This document shows positions 24,030 to 35,622 of a stretch of 64,000 nt of DNA, piece after piece. Numbering within the stretch: position 1 is the stretch's first letter; each line of letters starts with the position of its first letter. The DNA comes from Tupaia tana (lineage: Eukaryota; Chordata; Mammalia; Scandentia; Tupaiidae). A model generated the notes under the pieces. The model made no database searches. It saw only the letters and a list, made by a program, of their open reading frames with translations, and was not told where the DNA came from. Both the position numbers and the translations under genes were made by a program. The stretch spans positions 32,482,055 to 32,546,054 of the forward strand of contig JAKSZU010000012.1 of the NCBI GenBank assembly GCA_026018925.1, given 5' to 3'.

Positions 24030-25884
24030 ATTTGTCTCTCTTAAGGGATAAGATACTTAATAGAAAATTTATGACAGAATTTCACTTTAAGTCCAATCTT
24101 ATTTGCATGGCTGCACATGGATTTTCTTTAGCTTGTTCTCTGTCAGGCTGCAGGGTTGGGGAAGAGCTGGGTTAGGACCCAGGCACTGTCTATCCCACCA
24201 CACTCTCCCATGGTCCAGGATGCAGTCAGGCCGCACTCCATTTCTTTCTCACACTCTGCAAAACTTCGAAGTGCTTGGCACTCAGTGGACAGTCCATGGA
24301 AGTAGTTAGTGTTTGATTTCATTCCTGTTCACATTGCCTCCACCTGAGCGCTTCCCTCCTGACCCAGATGGGGCAGGCCCTTGCCTTGGTGTTATGACTT
24401 TGACTCCAAAGCCCTTGTCCCTTTATCCCACTTTGGGGTGGATGTGTAACCACATTTATCTTCAGGTCTTTTGAGCTCAAGGCCACTTTGCTCCTGGCAG
24501 CAACTATAAGGAAGCAGTTTCTTTGGACCAATCTGGGAGTTACCACCATGAGCCTTTGGGCACATCAGGAAGCCCCATACCAGAGGCTTCTACCCAGGGC
24601 ATCCCAGAGGTGTCCCTCATGTTAGTTTCTCTTGTGTCATGACGTGTAAGACTCCCAGGGGCAGGATGATCTCCAACTGCATCTCCAAAGGCCACTGTCC
24701 CCTCCACTATAGATCTACCACTGGACCATATCATTTGTAGCTTAATGCATGACTTACCTCCTGCACAATGTCTGCAGAGGATGGCCTGGGACTATGAAAT
24801 CCCCCAGGGGGTGGGAAAACAGACAAGTGGGATCAATCAATATGTTTTGATCTGAATTTAAGTGGCTCCTCAATGGTTCATTTGTGCTAGGAAAATCAAT
24901 GGATGGAAGACTGGGCCAGCCCCTGAGCCCCTACCAAGCCCAGTTTGAGCATCTCATGAGGCTTGGCAATGAGATTTTTGGGGGCTGCTCCCCCAAATTT
25001 TGAAGCAGCTACATAGACACATTCAGAGCAGCTGCTAAGCAGGACTTTAGGATTTTGCAGACTGGGCAAGGCTTTCTACAAAGGAGTCTACAAAGAGTCT
25101 ACCTTCAACTCCTCCTGTCCATCCTACTGCCTGCCTCTGCCTCTCCTGGGGCCTCAATACCTTCTCCTTCTGCCTGGACCATGGCATCAGGATCCTGATT
25201 CCCATCCTGATTTCCCTTACTTAATCATCTGGCACATGCTGTTGATAAATCTCATCACCCAGCTCAACACTTCTGTTGGAACAGGACAAAGCCCTCTCTC
25301 TGTTTTTTTTTCTGGTTCTGGCATGCTGTGTTCCTCAGGCCCTGTGACTGGCCCCAAGTTACCTCCTCAGCCCTGACGCTTTATCCTCATCAGGCATTGA
25401 GTGAGCTTTTTCCAGGTGCCCACACTGGGCTCTTTAAATACATCATCTTTCGCATTCCTCGTAAACCCTCATGACCATGGGTGACAGGGACCCACCCCAT
25501 TCTGCTGCCCTTCCCCCATGGCCTGCACTTTAACTGTGACTTTCTGCTCAGCTGCTCCTGACCTGGCAGCTCTTCTCTCCATAGCAGGGGCAAGCACCCT
25601 CCCCTGGTGGGAGCCCTCCCCAGCTCCACAGTTGAACAGGCCTGCCCTGCCCCATCCTGTAGCTCCCAGGTGCTCCCTGTGCTCGATCTCACAGCAGGCT
25701 GCCTGTGTGGACATCTTCCCTCCTTCCCAGACTCTGCAGTCGCCGAGGGTAAGGACTGAGGACAAGGAGGGGGGAACGCAGTCACATCTCCCACAGGAAG
25801 TCCCAGCACTGCCTGGCTAGGGAGCAGCACATGGTGTTGCCCAAGCACCTCCTGGCATCCGCAGCACGTCCCACACATTCTCTG
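24030..25884. other. Intron 1 stretch with nothing recognised
   Basis: Unique-looking DNA of mixed composition. Open frames up to 162 codons on the minus strand have no recognisable motif and no conserved splice context. Confidence 0.4.
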
Positions 25885-26245
25885 ATACCCCTACCCTTGT
25901 GGGAACTTCATTTCCCTCCCTTTGAATGTGGCTGGACCTGGTGACCCATTTAAACAGAGAGTATCATGGGACATAACTTCTGAAAGTGGGCTGTCAAAAG
26001 CACTGCAGCCTCCAGGGAAAGTTACCATGTCATGGAGACACTCAAGCCACCCTGTGCAGAGAAACTGAGGCCTCCTGCCGAAAGCCATGGTAGTGAACGA
26101 TCTAGATGTTGCTCCTAGTCCTGGCAGGGATGACCCAGGAGAGACCCTGAGCAGGAAGCACACAGCTAAATCCTTCCAACCCTCAGAAAGTATGAAACAA
26201 TAAGTGTGGTTTAAAGCTGCTAAGTTTTAGAGCCATCGAAAGGAA
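25885..26245 (+). mobile_element. MLT1-type MaLR LTR relic
   Basis: The order of motifs (gaatgtggctggacctggtg ... tgaggcctcctgcc ... acaataagtgtggtttaaag ... gctgctaagttttag) follows the MLT1 LTR consensus. Old and indel-rich, with approximate ends. Confidence 0.5.
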
Positions 26246-26627
26246 GCAGAGCCTGCTAGCAGCAAGGCTGACACAGATGCACCTGCCGTGGGGCTAGGCC
26301 ATAAGCAGGAAGAAAACACACAGGCCAATCACAGCACAGGCCAGGCTATAGGAGTGCCAACCAAGACTAGTGAGGTGTGAGGAAGCTGGGCCAGAGCAGA
26401 GACAGTGGGTCCCTGGACAGAGTGCAGTTGTGGGACAAGGTAGACCTAGGCTCTATCCCAGTGATAACCCTCAGGCCAGTCGCTCACCTGCTCTGATGGT
26501 TGGGAGCTCATGTGCAAAGGTTTTACATAGGCCTATACACAGAGTTGATGGGGGGTTAGATGAGAAAGTATGTGGAGCAGTTCTTTAGCTGAAGGTGACC
26601 TGGACATTCATCTCAAAATTACAAAAC

Positions 26628-27330
26628 CTGTCTTAGTTCGTTTTTGCTTTCCTAATAGAAATACCTAAGACTGGGAGACCAGCAGCTGGAGCAATGGCTA
26701 TGTCACTAGACTCCCATGTAGTTGACTTCGGTTCGAGTCCTGGACCCGGTGGCTTAAACTCATGCTGGCCACGTGTGCGTGTGTGCCCAAGATCCCGAGA
26801 GGAGGATGGAGGAGAAGGGACTGCGGCATGGCCATCCCCCCTGGGGGGTGATTTCTCGCTTTCTATCTCTCTGTCTCTCTCTGTCTTTCTGGTGAGCGCA
26901 CGTGTCCTATAGCAAAAACTTCTCCAAAACAAACAAACAAACAAACAAACAAAAAATCCTAAGACTGGGTGATTTTATAAAGAAATAGAGATATATTAGC
27001 TCACAATTCTGGTGACTGGAAAGTCACCAGCCAGCCTACAACACAACCAAGGGAACTACAGAGGATGGTGGGAGTGTGCAGAGAGAAAGAACAAGCTGCA
27101 GGTAGCTCTCTCTCCTTTACAGCGATCAGCTCTCATAAGAGCTAACCCCTTCTCTTAAGAACCAGGACTCAGCTCTTGAGAGACTCCATGATGCAATCAC
27201 CAGGATCCAAGGACTGCCCACTAGGCCTCGCCATCTCCCAGCATCAAATTCCTAAACAGAAAGGTTTGGGAACAGACCATCATCTACACCACAACAAAGC
27301 CCATGATGGGTCGCCAGATGATAAATGTAT
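26628..27330 (-). mobile_element. THE1/MST-type MaLR LTR, antisense, split by a SINE
   Basis: The LTR starts near ctgtcttagttcgtttttg and continues after the SINE with aagactgggtgattttataa and agctcacaattctggtgact, which are signatures of the reverse strand of THE1/MST LTRs. The right edge is approximate. The SINE at 26676-26957 split it and duplicated 12 bp of the LTR. Confidence 0.7.
26676..26957 (+). mobile_element. tRNA-derived SINE, family A, with perfect 12-bp TSD
   Basis: Full-length, little-diverged copy inserted in a MaLR LTR. The direct repeats cctaagactggg at 26664-26675 and 26958-26969 prove the element's edges. The tail is (AAAC)n. Confidence 0.92.
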
Positions 27331-27334
27331 TTGG

Positions 27335-29638
27335 TTTTCCTTGCACATCTTCTCTGTGCAGGCATGGAGCAAGAAACCAAAGTGAGCCAGCAGTTGCAGC
27401 TCCTGCCTCCACAGACACTTTATCATCGGATGGGAAGATATGAATGATGACACGAACAATCAAGCATTTGTCCAGCCACTGTATTCCTGATCACTGCAGT
27501 CAACATTCTGGTGCCCAGAGTGGGCAAAACTTGGGTACTAGCTCCCAGTGCCAGGCTTATTTCTGAGTGTGTTTTAAGTCAGATTTGAACAAAGCAGCAT
27601 TCAACGAGGCCTAATTAATTGGATCTCCAATACAGAGTATCCACTCTAGCAGATGTGTGTGCCCCACTTAAGCACATTTGCTTGCAGGGACTCACGGGGA
27701 GGTATTGAAAGAGCAATCACAGGGGACAGAGTGCAGTCAGGCTAGAGCTGAGATTGGGTCTGATGAACTAGGTCCCAGAGGAGGGAGGAGAGGCAGCAGG
27801 AGCCTGGGAGTGGGTCTGGCCTTGGAGAGAAAATATTGGAAAAGATCAGCATGGAGACTGCTCTTTCATCTCCCATGTGAGAAAGCTTGACATTTACAAG
27901 AAACAGTGATACAGAATTATACGAGGAACATGTGTCACCGTGGTGAAGAGTATCTCCATGCACTAATTGGTACAAATCACTTCTTGACAAAAATGGAGTC
28001 AGAATAATGGATTACTGCCAATCGTAATCATATAAAAATTCCATTTCTCTTCCCATAAGCCCCAGATTTATTCATTATGTATCTAGGTCCTTGGGAAATA
28101 AAATTCTTTCCTCAACCTCTTCACAACAAAATTCTCAGCATTCCTCACACACTTTATGAATGAAGAGAGAGTACTCTAAGTCTTAATGATCCAAAGCCTT
28201 CCCACAGGTTTTTGTAGGTAATTCACGCTGTCATGGAAACGCGAGTCTCTCTTCAGAAATCTTCTCTACATGTGTTATATTAAAGTGTTCTTGAAGAAGG
28301 GATGCAGGCCCTTTCACACTCTGATGGAGGCAGGCAGTGAATGCTGTCAGTTGCCAAACTATTATTAGGAGGTGACTACAGGAAGTCGGAACTGTAGATT
28401 AAAAAGAAAAGAACAACCTGAACCCAGAGGGCTGCAGGTGGCTCAGAGAGCGTCTTTCTCCTTCTGGAAGGTGTGAAAGACTGTGTCCTCTTGGCCAGAA
28501 ATAGCTGGGTCAAGAAGGAGTTCTGAGGTCTCACATGTCCACATGCTTGCCTCTCAGTTGCTTTTGTGTGAAAGGGAGAAAGAGGATGCTGGTATTCCAC
28601 TTACGTAGGGCCATTCTTCGTACCCATGAAACTACAAGAAACACAGGTACGCTGTATATGCCGATTTTCTAAAAGAAGGAAAGCACATACTTGGACAAAA
28701 AATAAATGGGCCAGATATAAAGAAAAGTTTCAAGTTAATCTAGTATGAGTAGAAAATTAGTGGAAAGAGTCCTCTCTTTCATACATAGAAAGGCCTGATG
28801 TGGGGTAACAGCTGGCAGTGACAGCTGTGAGGGGTGGGATGCCCTCGTCAGGTAACCAGTTGCTTCCGCATGAGTTGTTTCTCTATGGATCCTCATAAAC
28901 CATATGCGGTCACAGGCCACGGCACACTGGGAAACCGCACCCACACAATGGAGGCCCACAGTTGTGCACAGCCTGTGTGAGGTCATGAGGCTGGTTAGTC
29001 GACAACTGAACTGCTCCCACTAGGAGCCAGTCTGATTCTACTCAAATGAATCAGGCTGTAGTACGTACTGGGAACTGTAGGAAGAAAAAGTGTGCAAAAT
29101 GAGAGACCTACAGCTGACAGAGGTGGAGATAAGAGCAGAGGAGGATGGTGGTTACACTAAGCACACATACAAATTAACCTCAAGTGGAAAACCCAAAGAG
29201 ACAGATGAAGGTTATGAGGTCATAGAAGATTGCTACCACCACCACCAACACCCCCAGCCCCTCCATCATATCCCTATCACTGTCTGGGTTTATCGGCTCT
29301 CAGGATGCTTAGGGGGTTGTGCCACAAGACCACAGAGGTCTCCAGCTCAGTTGACAAGGGAAAGCTACATACACTCTTTCTGGTTAGTTGGACTCGCAAC
29401 AATCTGTGTCCATTCCTTGCAGAAAGATGATTCCTTAAGCAGGAAAAGGGAACATTCAGAGGATGCCATGAAAGGCTGGTGCTGTGAGTTGAGAGTCCCC
29501 ACCGAATTTAGGTTGAAATTATACATCCAAAGTGGCAGGGTGGGGAGGTATTTGGGATATGGGGCAGATCCCTGTAGTAGATTAATGTCATCTCCCAGGA
29601 AGAAGCAAGTTCTCTCTGATTAGCTCCCCAGAGAGTGA
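27335..29638. other. Intron 1 stretch with nothing recognised
   Basis: Mixed composition. The 177-codon plus-strand frame at 29090-29623 shows no family motif and runs through CAC-rich DNA; not called as a gene. Confidence 0.4.
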
Positions 29639-29639
29639 G

Positions 29640-30095
29640 AGTAGGTTGTTAGAAACAGAGCCAGGCGCCAGCGTGTCCCTCTCTTTGCACATACCTACTG
29701 GCCTCTCTGCTTTTCCACCGTGGGGTGAAGCAGTGGTGGCCCTCACCAGACTGAGCAGACTCTGGCACCATGGTTTGGACTCCCCAACCTATAGAATATG
29801 AGCCAAATAAACTCCCTTTCTTTTCTTTTTTTTTTTTTTCTTAAAACATTTTATTAGTTTTAATTATTTATTTAACTTTATTTATTCATTCATTCATTTT
29901 TATTTTGGCCAGAGAGACACACAGAGAGAGAGAGAGAAGGTGAGAAAGCAAGCCACCAGGTCCAGGATTTGAACCATGGTCAGCCATGTGGGAGCATCCA
30001 GCACCCTAACCACCACGCCATCTGCTGGTCCCATAAACTCCCTTTCTTTATAAGTCACCCGATTCTCAGGTATTATGTTATAGGGATGCTCATGG
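29640..30095 (+). mobile_element. MST-like MaLR LTR, sense, split by a short SINE
   Basis: LTR text such as gagccaaataaactccctt, then tataagtcacccgattctca and ggactgagacag, matches the 3' half of MST/THE1 LTRs. A short SINE at 29823-30032 interrupts it and duplicates 16 bp. Confidence 0.65.
29823..30032 (-). mobile_element. SINE family A, short form, with 16-bp TSD
   Basis: Short form inserted in an MST-like LTR. The direct repeats ataaactccctttctt at 29807-29822 and 30033-30048 define it. This shows that the short form moved as such and is not a later deletion of a long copy. Confidence 0.88.
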
Positions 30096-30279
30096 ACTGA
30101 GACAGTGGGCAAGGGCACTACCTCCTGGGATAAACCTAGACTTCTGGAATCCAGAACAAAATGCCAAGGACACTGTATGGGATATCTAGTAAGGTATTCA
30201 ATAAACCTAAGTTTCCTCATTCTTTTATTCTCTGTATATAAAGTACTTGATATTTTTTAAACAAATAATGCTGGTGCTA

Positions 30280-30551
30280 GGGACCAGCAGATAGTATAAC
30301 GGTTACATAGCTGGACTCCCATGTAGTTGATTGCCATTCAAGTCCTGGACCCAGTGGCTTAAAACTCACACTGGGCATGTGTGTGTGCCTGCCCAACATC
30401 GCAAGAGGAGACTGAAGGAGAGGGGACTGAAGCGTGACCATGCCCCCTGGGGGATGATTTCTCTCTTTCTGTCTCTCTGTCTTTCTGTTTCTCTGGCAAG
30501 TGCACATGCACTATAGCAAAAACCTTTTGCTGAAAAAGAAAAAAAAAAAAA
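30280..30551 (+). mobile_element. tRNA-derived SINE, family A
   Basis: Long form starting gggaccagcagatagtataa and ending with ctatagcaaaaaccttttgc and an A tail. Confidence 0.88.
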
Positions 30552-30633
30552 GCTGGAGCTGAAAATGAACAGAACATGACTTCATGACTTCTTGAGAACA
30601 ATCTAATTCACTCTTTAAAATATAGCTCAGTTA

Positions 30634-30885
30634 TGAGCCAGCAGGTAGTGGTTAAGGTGCTAGATCCCACATGGCCAACTGGCAGTTTGAGTTCCTGACC
30701 CAGTGGTTTGAAAATCACACCAGGCACATGTGCATGCATGCCCAAAATCTTGCGAGGAGAATGGAGGAGAAGGGATTGCAGTGCAGCCATCCCCCTGACT
30801 TCTCAATTTCTCTCTCTCTCTCTCTCTCTGTCTTTCTCCAGTGAGCACATGTACCCTACAGCAAGAACAATACAAACTAATATAT
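30634..30885 (+). mobile_element. tRNA-derived SINE, family A
   Basis: Moderately diverged long form (gagccagcaggtagtggtta ... cccaaaatcttgcgaggaga). Its tail abuts the palindromic element at 30.9 kb. Confidence 0.82.
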
Positions 30886-30901
30886 ATATATTACATATAA
30901 T

Positions 30902-31018
30902 ATGTATTATTTATAATTGAGCTATATTAGGTTGTCAGAAAAGTCATGACATGTTTTTCTATGCAAAAATGCATCCTGACTTTTCCGACAACCTCGTACA
31001 TAGCCCAATTGTAAATAA
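30902..31018. mobile_element. Palindromic MITE-like element (mariner-type)
   Basis: Two arms of about 50 bp form an imperfect inverted repeat around a short centre near 30962-30967. The core arms read aggttgtcagaaaagtcatg on the left and, reversed, aggttgtcggaaaagtcagg on the right. The design resembles MADE1-type mariner MITEs, but the terminal sequence differs. The core (30927-30996) is flanked by TA, while weaker symmetry extends to the outer edges given. RNA from either strand would fold into a long hairpin. No coding capacity. Confidence 0.65.
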
Positions 31019-31303
31019 ATACTAGAGACAATTTTAAGTCAACAAATTTGATAATATTGATAAAGTTTTCAAATTTTTAGAAAGATGCAAATTATAAAAA
31101 TTGGCTAACAAAGAGAAAATCTGAATAAACCTAAATTAAGTAAAGAAATTGAATTAGTAATTTAAAATCTTCACATGAAGCAAGTCTAGCCCAGGTGACT
31201 TCACTGGTGGATTCTATCAAAAATTAAGAAAAAAAATACTAACCTTCATAACCACTTTTAGAAAGGATTGGAAGAGGAAGAAGAAACACTTTTCAATTCA
31301 TTT

Positions 31304-31507
31304 TTTTAAAAAAACTATTTTATTTAACTTAATTTTATTTATTTATTTATTTATTTATTTATTTTATTTATAATTTGACCAGAGAGGGACAGAGTGAGAG
31401 AGAGAGGGAAAGTGAGAAAGCAAGCCACCAGGTCCAGGACTCTCAAACTACAGTCACTCATGTGGGAATCCAGTTTCCCTAACCACCACGCCACCTGCTG
31501 GCCCAAA
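31304..31507 (-). mobile_element. SINE family A, short form, inside L1
   Basis: Inserted in the L1 ORF2 fragment; the flanking near-identical repeats (ttcaattcatttt on the left, tctcaattcatttt on the right) are L1 sequence duplicated at insertion. The tail is a long (TTTA)n run. Confidence 0.82.
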
Positions 31508-31854
31508 CTTCTCAATTCATTTTAAGAGGTTAGTATTACCCTGATACCAAGCCAGTCAATGGCATTACAATAAAAGAAACTACAAATCAGTATTTCTCAT
31601 AAATATAGATATGAAAAAATCTTCACAAAATATAACAAATTGAACCCAGCAATATACAACAAGATTTAAACACCATGACCAAGTGAGGGTTATCTCAGGA
31701 ATGCAAGGTTAGTTTAACATACCAAATCAATTAACGTAACTCCTAGTATCAATAGAATGAAGTACAAAAGCCATGTAATCATTTCAATTGACATAGAAAA
31801 AACATCTGATAAAATCTTAAATTAAAAACAAAACAAAACAAAACAAAACTCATT

Positions 31855-32395
31855 GGGCCAGCAGGTGGCATGGAGATTAAGGTAGTTGGATTCCACGTGG
31901 CTGACTGTGGTTTAAGTTCCAGATCCAGAGGCTTGAAAAATGCACTAGGTACAGGACCATCAGATAACATAATAGTTACATCACTGGACTCTTATGTAGT
32001 CAACCACAGTTTGAGTCCCAGACCCAGCAGCTCAATACTCAAGCTGCGTACGTGCGTGCGTGCCCAAAATCTCGAGAGGAGAATGAAGGAGAAGAGATTC
32101 CCCCTGGGGGGGGGGGTGATTTCTCGCTTTCTGACTCTGTCTCTCTGGTGAGTGTACGCACCCCATAGCTAAAACATCTCTCTCTAAAAATAAAAACGAA
32201 AAGAAAAGAAAAACACACTGGGTACATGTGTGCATGTGTGCAAAATCCCAAGAGGAGAATGGAGAAGCAATTGTAGTGTGGTCATCCCCCAGCAGAACAA
32301 TTTCTCACTTTCCATATCTCTCTCTCTCTCTCTCTCTCTGGCTATAGAGCACATGTGCCCTATAGCAAAAACAAAAACAAAATAACAAAACAAAG
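31855..32395 (+). mobile_element. SINE family A, host of a nested SINE
   Basis: The head (gggccagcaggtggcatgga) is at 31855-31953 and the remaining body resumes at 32216 after another SINE. The body ends in a (TC)n stretch and an A-rich tail. The whole lies inside the L1. Confidence 0.8.
31954..32215 (+). mobile_element. SINE family A nested in another SINE
   Basis: Starts ggaccatcagataacataat and ends with an A-rich tail. The direct repeats cactaggtaca (31943-31953) and cactgggtaca (32216-32226), one mismatch, are host SINE sequence duplicated at insertion. Confidence 0.82.
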
Positions 32396-32811
32396 ACAAA
32401 CAAAAAGAATGAAAACACTTGTCAAGTTAGAAATAAAAGAGAATTTCTCAATCTAATAAAGAACATCTACAAAAACTTTTCAACAAATGTAACACTCAAT
32501 TTTAAAAGATTCAATGCTTTCCCCCTAAGATCAGGAACAAACCAATAATCTCCTGTCTCATCTCTTCTATTCAACATTGACTAAATGTCATAGCCAGTAA
32601 AACAAAGTAAGGAAACAAGATTAAAGGCATACCGATCAGAAAAAAAAGAAGCAAAACATGACCTTGCATTTAGAATATCTGTAGGAATCTGAAAAAAATC
32701 TATGTTCTGGAACAAATGAGTAAGCTTAGTCAGGTTGTTGGACAGCAGATCCGTATACAAAAATCAATTACTTTTCTAAAGACAATGGGGAAATTTTTAA
32801 AATTAAAAACT

Positions 32812-33062
32812 TGGGGCTAGCTGGTGGCATAGAGGTTATAGCTCTGGACTTCCACATGACTGAAGTTCAAGTCCTGGACCTAGTGGCTTGAAAATCACAC
32901 CAGGTGCATGTGTGTTTGTGCCCAAAATCCCAGGAGGAGAATGGAGGAAAAGGGATTGCAGCATGGCCATCCCTCCTTGGGGGTGATTTCTCACTTTCCC
33001 TCTCTCTATCTTTCGGTTTCTCTTCGAAAAGCGCATGTGCCCTATGGTAAAAACTTCTAAAA
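32812..33062 (+). mobile_element. SINE family A inside L1
   Basis: Long form (ggggctagctggtggcatag ... ccctatggtaaaaacttct). L1 sequence continues on both sides. Confidence 0.82.
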
Positions 33063-33624
33063 AAGTTAATTCACAATAGCATCAAGAAGAATAAAATACA
33101 TAGGAATGAAGTTAATTTAAAAAATGCAATGCCTGTACACTGAAAACTATGTAACATTGCTAAGAGAAAATGAAGAGATTGTAAATAAATAGACTCACCA
33201 TGTTTATAAATCGAAAGGCTTTTAATATTGCTAAGACAGCAATTCTCTAGAAATTGATCTATAAATTCAAAACAGCCTTTATCAAAATTCCAGCAGGACT
33301 CTTTGAAGAAAACGACAAGCTGACTTGAAAATGCATATGGAAATGCCGAAGATTTAGAATTGCCAAGACAATTTTGAAAATGAGAAACATCCAGAGAGGA
33401 CTTACACTACTTCATCTCAAAACTTATGAAGCTATGGTAACCAAGCGTGTTACCGGTGTAAGAACAGACCCATGTTACCAGCGTAAGGACAGACACACAG
33501 ACCTAACAGAACACACAGCTCTGAAGTAGACTCTTGAATACCATGGCATCTGAAGCTGATGCACACGGCTTACAGAGCTGGCCGTTACACTGTTGAGAAC
33601 ATTGTGATCTGATTGTTAAGCCAT

Positions 33625-33805
33625 TGGCACAATGGGGCGTGTCATGCCATGCTCCTTTTTCTTCCATTTCTCTATCCTGTCAGGATTCTGGGTACACACA
33701 CAAGTTTACCTGGCATGTTTTACAAACTGTGGGTTCTGTCCAGGTTACTATGCATGGCACTTAACTGCTGCGCTAAGGGGTTGGGCCGCTTCACTACCCT
33801 TCTTC
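33625..33805 (-). mobile_element. SINE family A, old subfamily, partial
   Basis: Antisense and strongly diverged: atcctgtcaggattctgggt and the eroded tRNA head are still visible. Same old subtype as the copies at 18.55 and 61.14 kb. Confidence 0.55.
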
Positions 33806-33839
33806 CATTTTCATATTAAACTTTTGCTCTTAGCCAGTT

Positions 33840-34049
33840 AAAAAATTATTTATTTAATTTTATTAATATTATTATTAATTTTTAACAATTTCCTATAGGG
33901 CACATGTGCTCACCAAAGACAGACGGACCACATACACACACACTGAGGGGGTGGTGGTGGTGAGAAAGTAAGCCACCAGATCTGGGACTTGAACCATGGT
34001 TACCCATGTGGGAATCCAGTGCCTTGCCCACCATGCCACCTGCTGGCCC
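33840..34049 (-). mobile_element. SINE family A, internally deleted intermediate form
   Basis: Antisense. It keeps the long-form 3' segment (cctatagggcacatgtgctc) but lacks most of the middle body, joining straight to gagaaagtaagccaccagat and the tRNA head. Confidence 0.75.
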
Positions 34050-34144
34050 TGCTCCCAGCCAGTTCTTTGGCCATCTGCTAGCTCTAAGAGAACTGCAGAC
34101 ACACTCAGAGGTTGCAGAGGCTGAGTAAATGTGAGACTGTTTTT

Positions 34145-34412
34145 TTGTTTGTTTGTTTGTGTTTTTTTGAGAGGTTTTTGCTATAGGGCACGTGCACTCG
34201 CCAGACAGACAGAGAGATAGAGAGATAGAAAGCAAGAAATCACCCCCCAGAGGGGATGGCCATGCCGCAATCCCTTCTCCATTCTCCTCTCGGGATCTTG
34301 GGCATGCACGCACACGCGCCCGGCATGAGTTTAAGCCACCGGGTCCAGGACTCGAACCGCAGTCGACTACGTGGGAGTCCAGCGATATAGCCATTACGCC
34401 AACCGCTGGTCC
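34145..34412 (-). mobile_element. SINE family A, young, with 12-bp TSD
   Basis: Full-length, CpG-rich copy. Perfect direct repeats gagactgttttt at 34133-34144 and 34413-34424. Confidence 0.92.
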
Positions 34413-34748
34413 GAGACTGTTTTTCAGGCCATGAAATCCAGAGAGGTTTCCTCCAAAAGGGGATCTAGATTCTCATTATGAAGCTGCGGTGTGAAACTCA
34501 GCTGGAGGGGCCTCCACCAAGGGTGACAGTGATTGGTGTGACCGACAGCTTTAACAGCAACTGCTCAGGGCAGTGGAAGGGCCTCAGCTGCATGACCTTC
34601 TGGGGCAGCTCTTACTGCACTCGCTCTGCCACCTTCAGTCCCCTGGGCCCCAGAGAGGTACAAGATTCCCTGCCTCAATCTCCAGCTCATGCCTCCCTTG
34701 GCAGTAACACCTATGAACAAACATCTTGCACAAAGCAGACGCTCAGCC

Positions 34749-34975
34749 ATTTTTTTTTTAACTTGCTAGAAGGCACGTGTGTTCACCAGAGACAGAGAAA
34801 AAAGGAAATGAGAAAGCAGTTCCTGAGGAGAATGGCCAGGCCACAATCCCTTGTGGAATGGGCATGCACGCACAGGTACCTGACACGTTTTTCAAGCCGC
34901 TGGGCCCAGGATTTGAACCAAACAGCCACCTATGTGGGATCTAGCCACCTTAACCCTCATGCCCCCAGCTGACCC
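34749..34975 (-). mobile_element. SINE family A, partly deleted
   Basis: Antisense long form with several small deletions (ctagaaggcacgtgtgttca ... ccaggccacaatcccttgtg). A short repeat (gccattttt) flanks it. Confidence 0.75.
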
Positions 34976-34999
34976 ATTGGCTGCCATTTTTACAAAGTC

Positions 35000-35216
35000 T
35001 ATTAATTCTCTGAGAGATGGAGAGGCACAGAGGCAGCCTTGACAGGGTATCACACCACAGTCCTCCCATCTGCAGCCTTTCCAGCCAGCTAGGTCCTTGC
35101 CAGAAGCCTGGACTGCTCAGACCAACCCAGGATCCGAACCCAGGGCCTACCCTATGTGGTTCAGCATCACCTTACCACCTGCACCACTGTAGCTAGGCCT
35201 CAGCTGACATTTTAAA
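35000..35216 (-). mobile_element. SINE family B (second tRNA-derived type), antisense
   Basis: Read on the minus strand: gctacagtggtgcaggtggt, then ctgggttcggatcctgggtt, ctgagcagtcc, gtgtgataccctgtcaaggc and a CT-rich end. It shares this order with the copy at 48.96 kb but not with family A. Source tRNA unknown. Confidence 0.55.
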
Positions 35217-35320
35217 TACTGTTTCATTCCTCTGAGCCTTTGCTGGCTACTCTGCTCCATAAGCATGAGGAAGCACCCTTGAGTAATACAAAGATGTAAA
35301 CTGGCCTTTAAAAATTATAG

Positions 35321-35622
35321 GGGATGGGATCAGCTGATGACAAATGGTTACATCACTGGACTCCCATGTAGTCAACCGCAGTTCGAATCCTAGACCCAGA
35401 AGCTTAAAAACTCATGCCAGGTGCATGTGCTTGCATGCCCCAAATTCCCAGAGAATAGGAAAGAAGGGATTATGGCATAGCCATCCTCCCAGGAAGTGAT
35501 TTCTTACTTTCTGTCTGTTCCTCTGTGTATTTCCGGCAAGTTCACTTGCCCTATAGCAAAAATCTCTCAAATAAATAAATAAATAAATAAATAGATAGAT
35601 AGATAGATAGATAAATAAATGG
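35321..35622 (+). mobile_element. SINE family A with (AAAT)n(AGAT)n tail
   Basis: Long form from ggatcagctgatgacaaatg to ccctatagcaaaaatctctc. The tail has evolved into AAAT and AGAT microsatellites at 35570-35620. Confidence 0.85.

Larger units (their letters stand above)
31016..33545 (+). mobile_element. L1 ORF2 fragment, interrupted by SINEs
   Basis: On the plus strand the DNA follows the L1 ORF2 reverse-transcriptase region and beyond, for example the segments near 31195 (cttcactggtggattctatc), 31690 (tctcaggaatgcaaggtt), 32525 (aagatcaggaacaa) and 33070 (caatagcatcaagaagaat). It is broken by a short SINE (31304-31507), a nested SINE pair (31855-32395) and another SINE (32812-33062). It is riddled with indels and cannot code. 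Neither the 5' UTR nor the 3' end is present. Confidence 0.85.

Noticed and set aside
25390-25878. 162-codon minus-strand frame in intron 1
   Set aside because: No motif recognised; GC-rich chance frame with overlapping frames of similar length.
29090-29623. 177-codon plus-strand frame in intron 1
   Set aside because: No recognisable domain, no splice or promoter context, and partly simple CAC-rich sequence.
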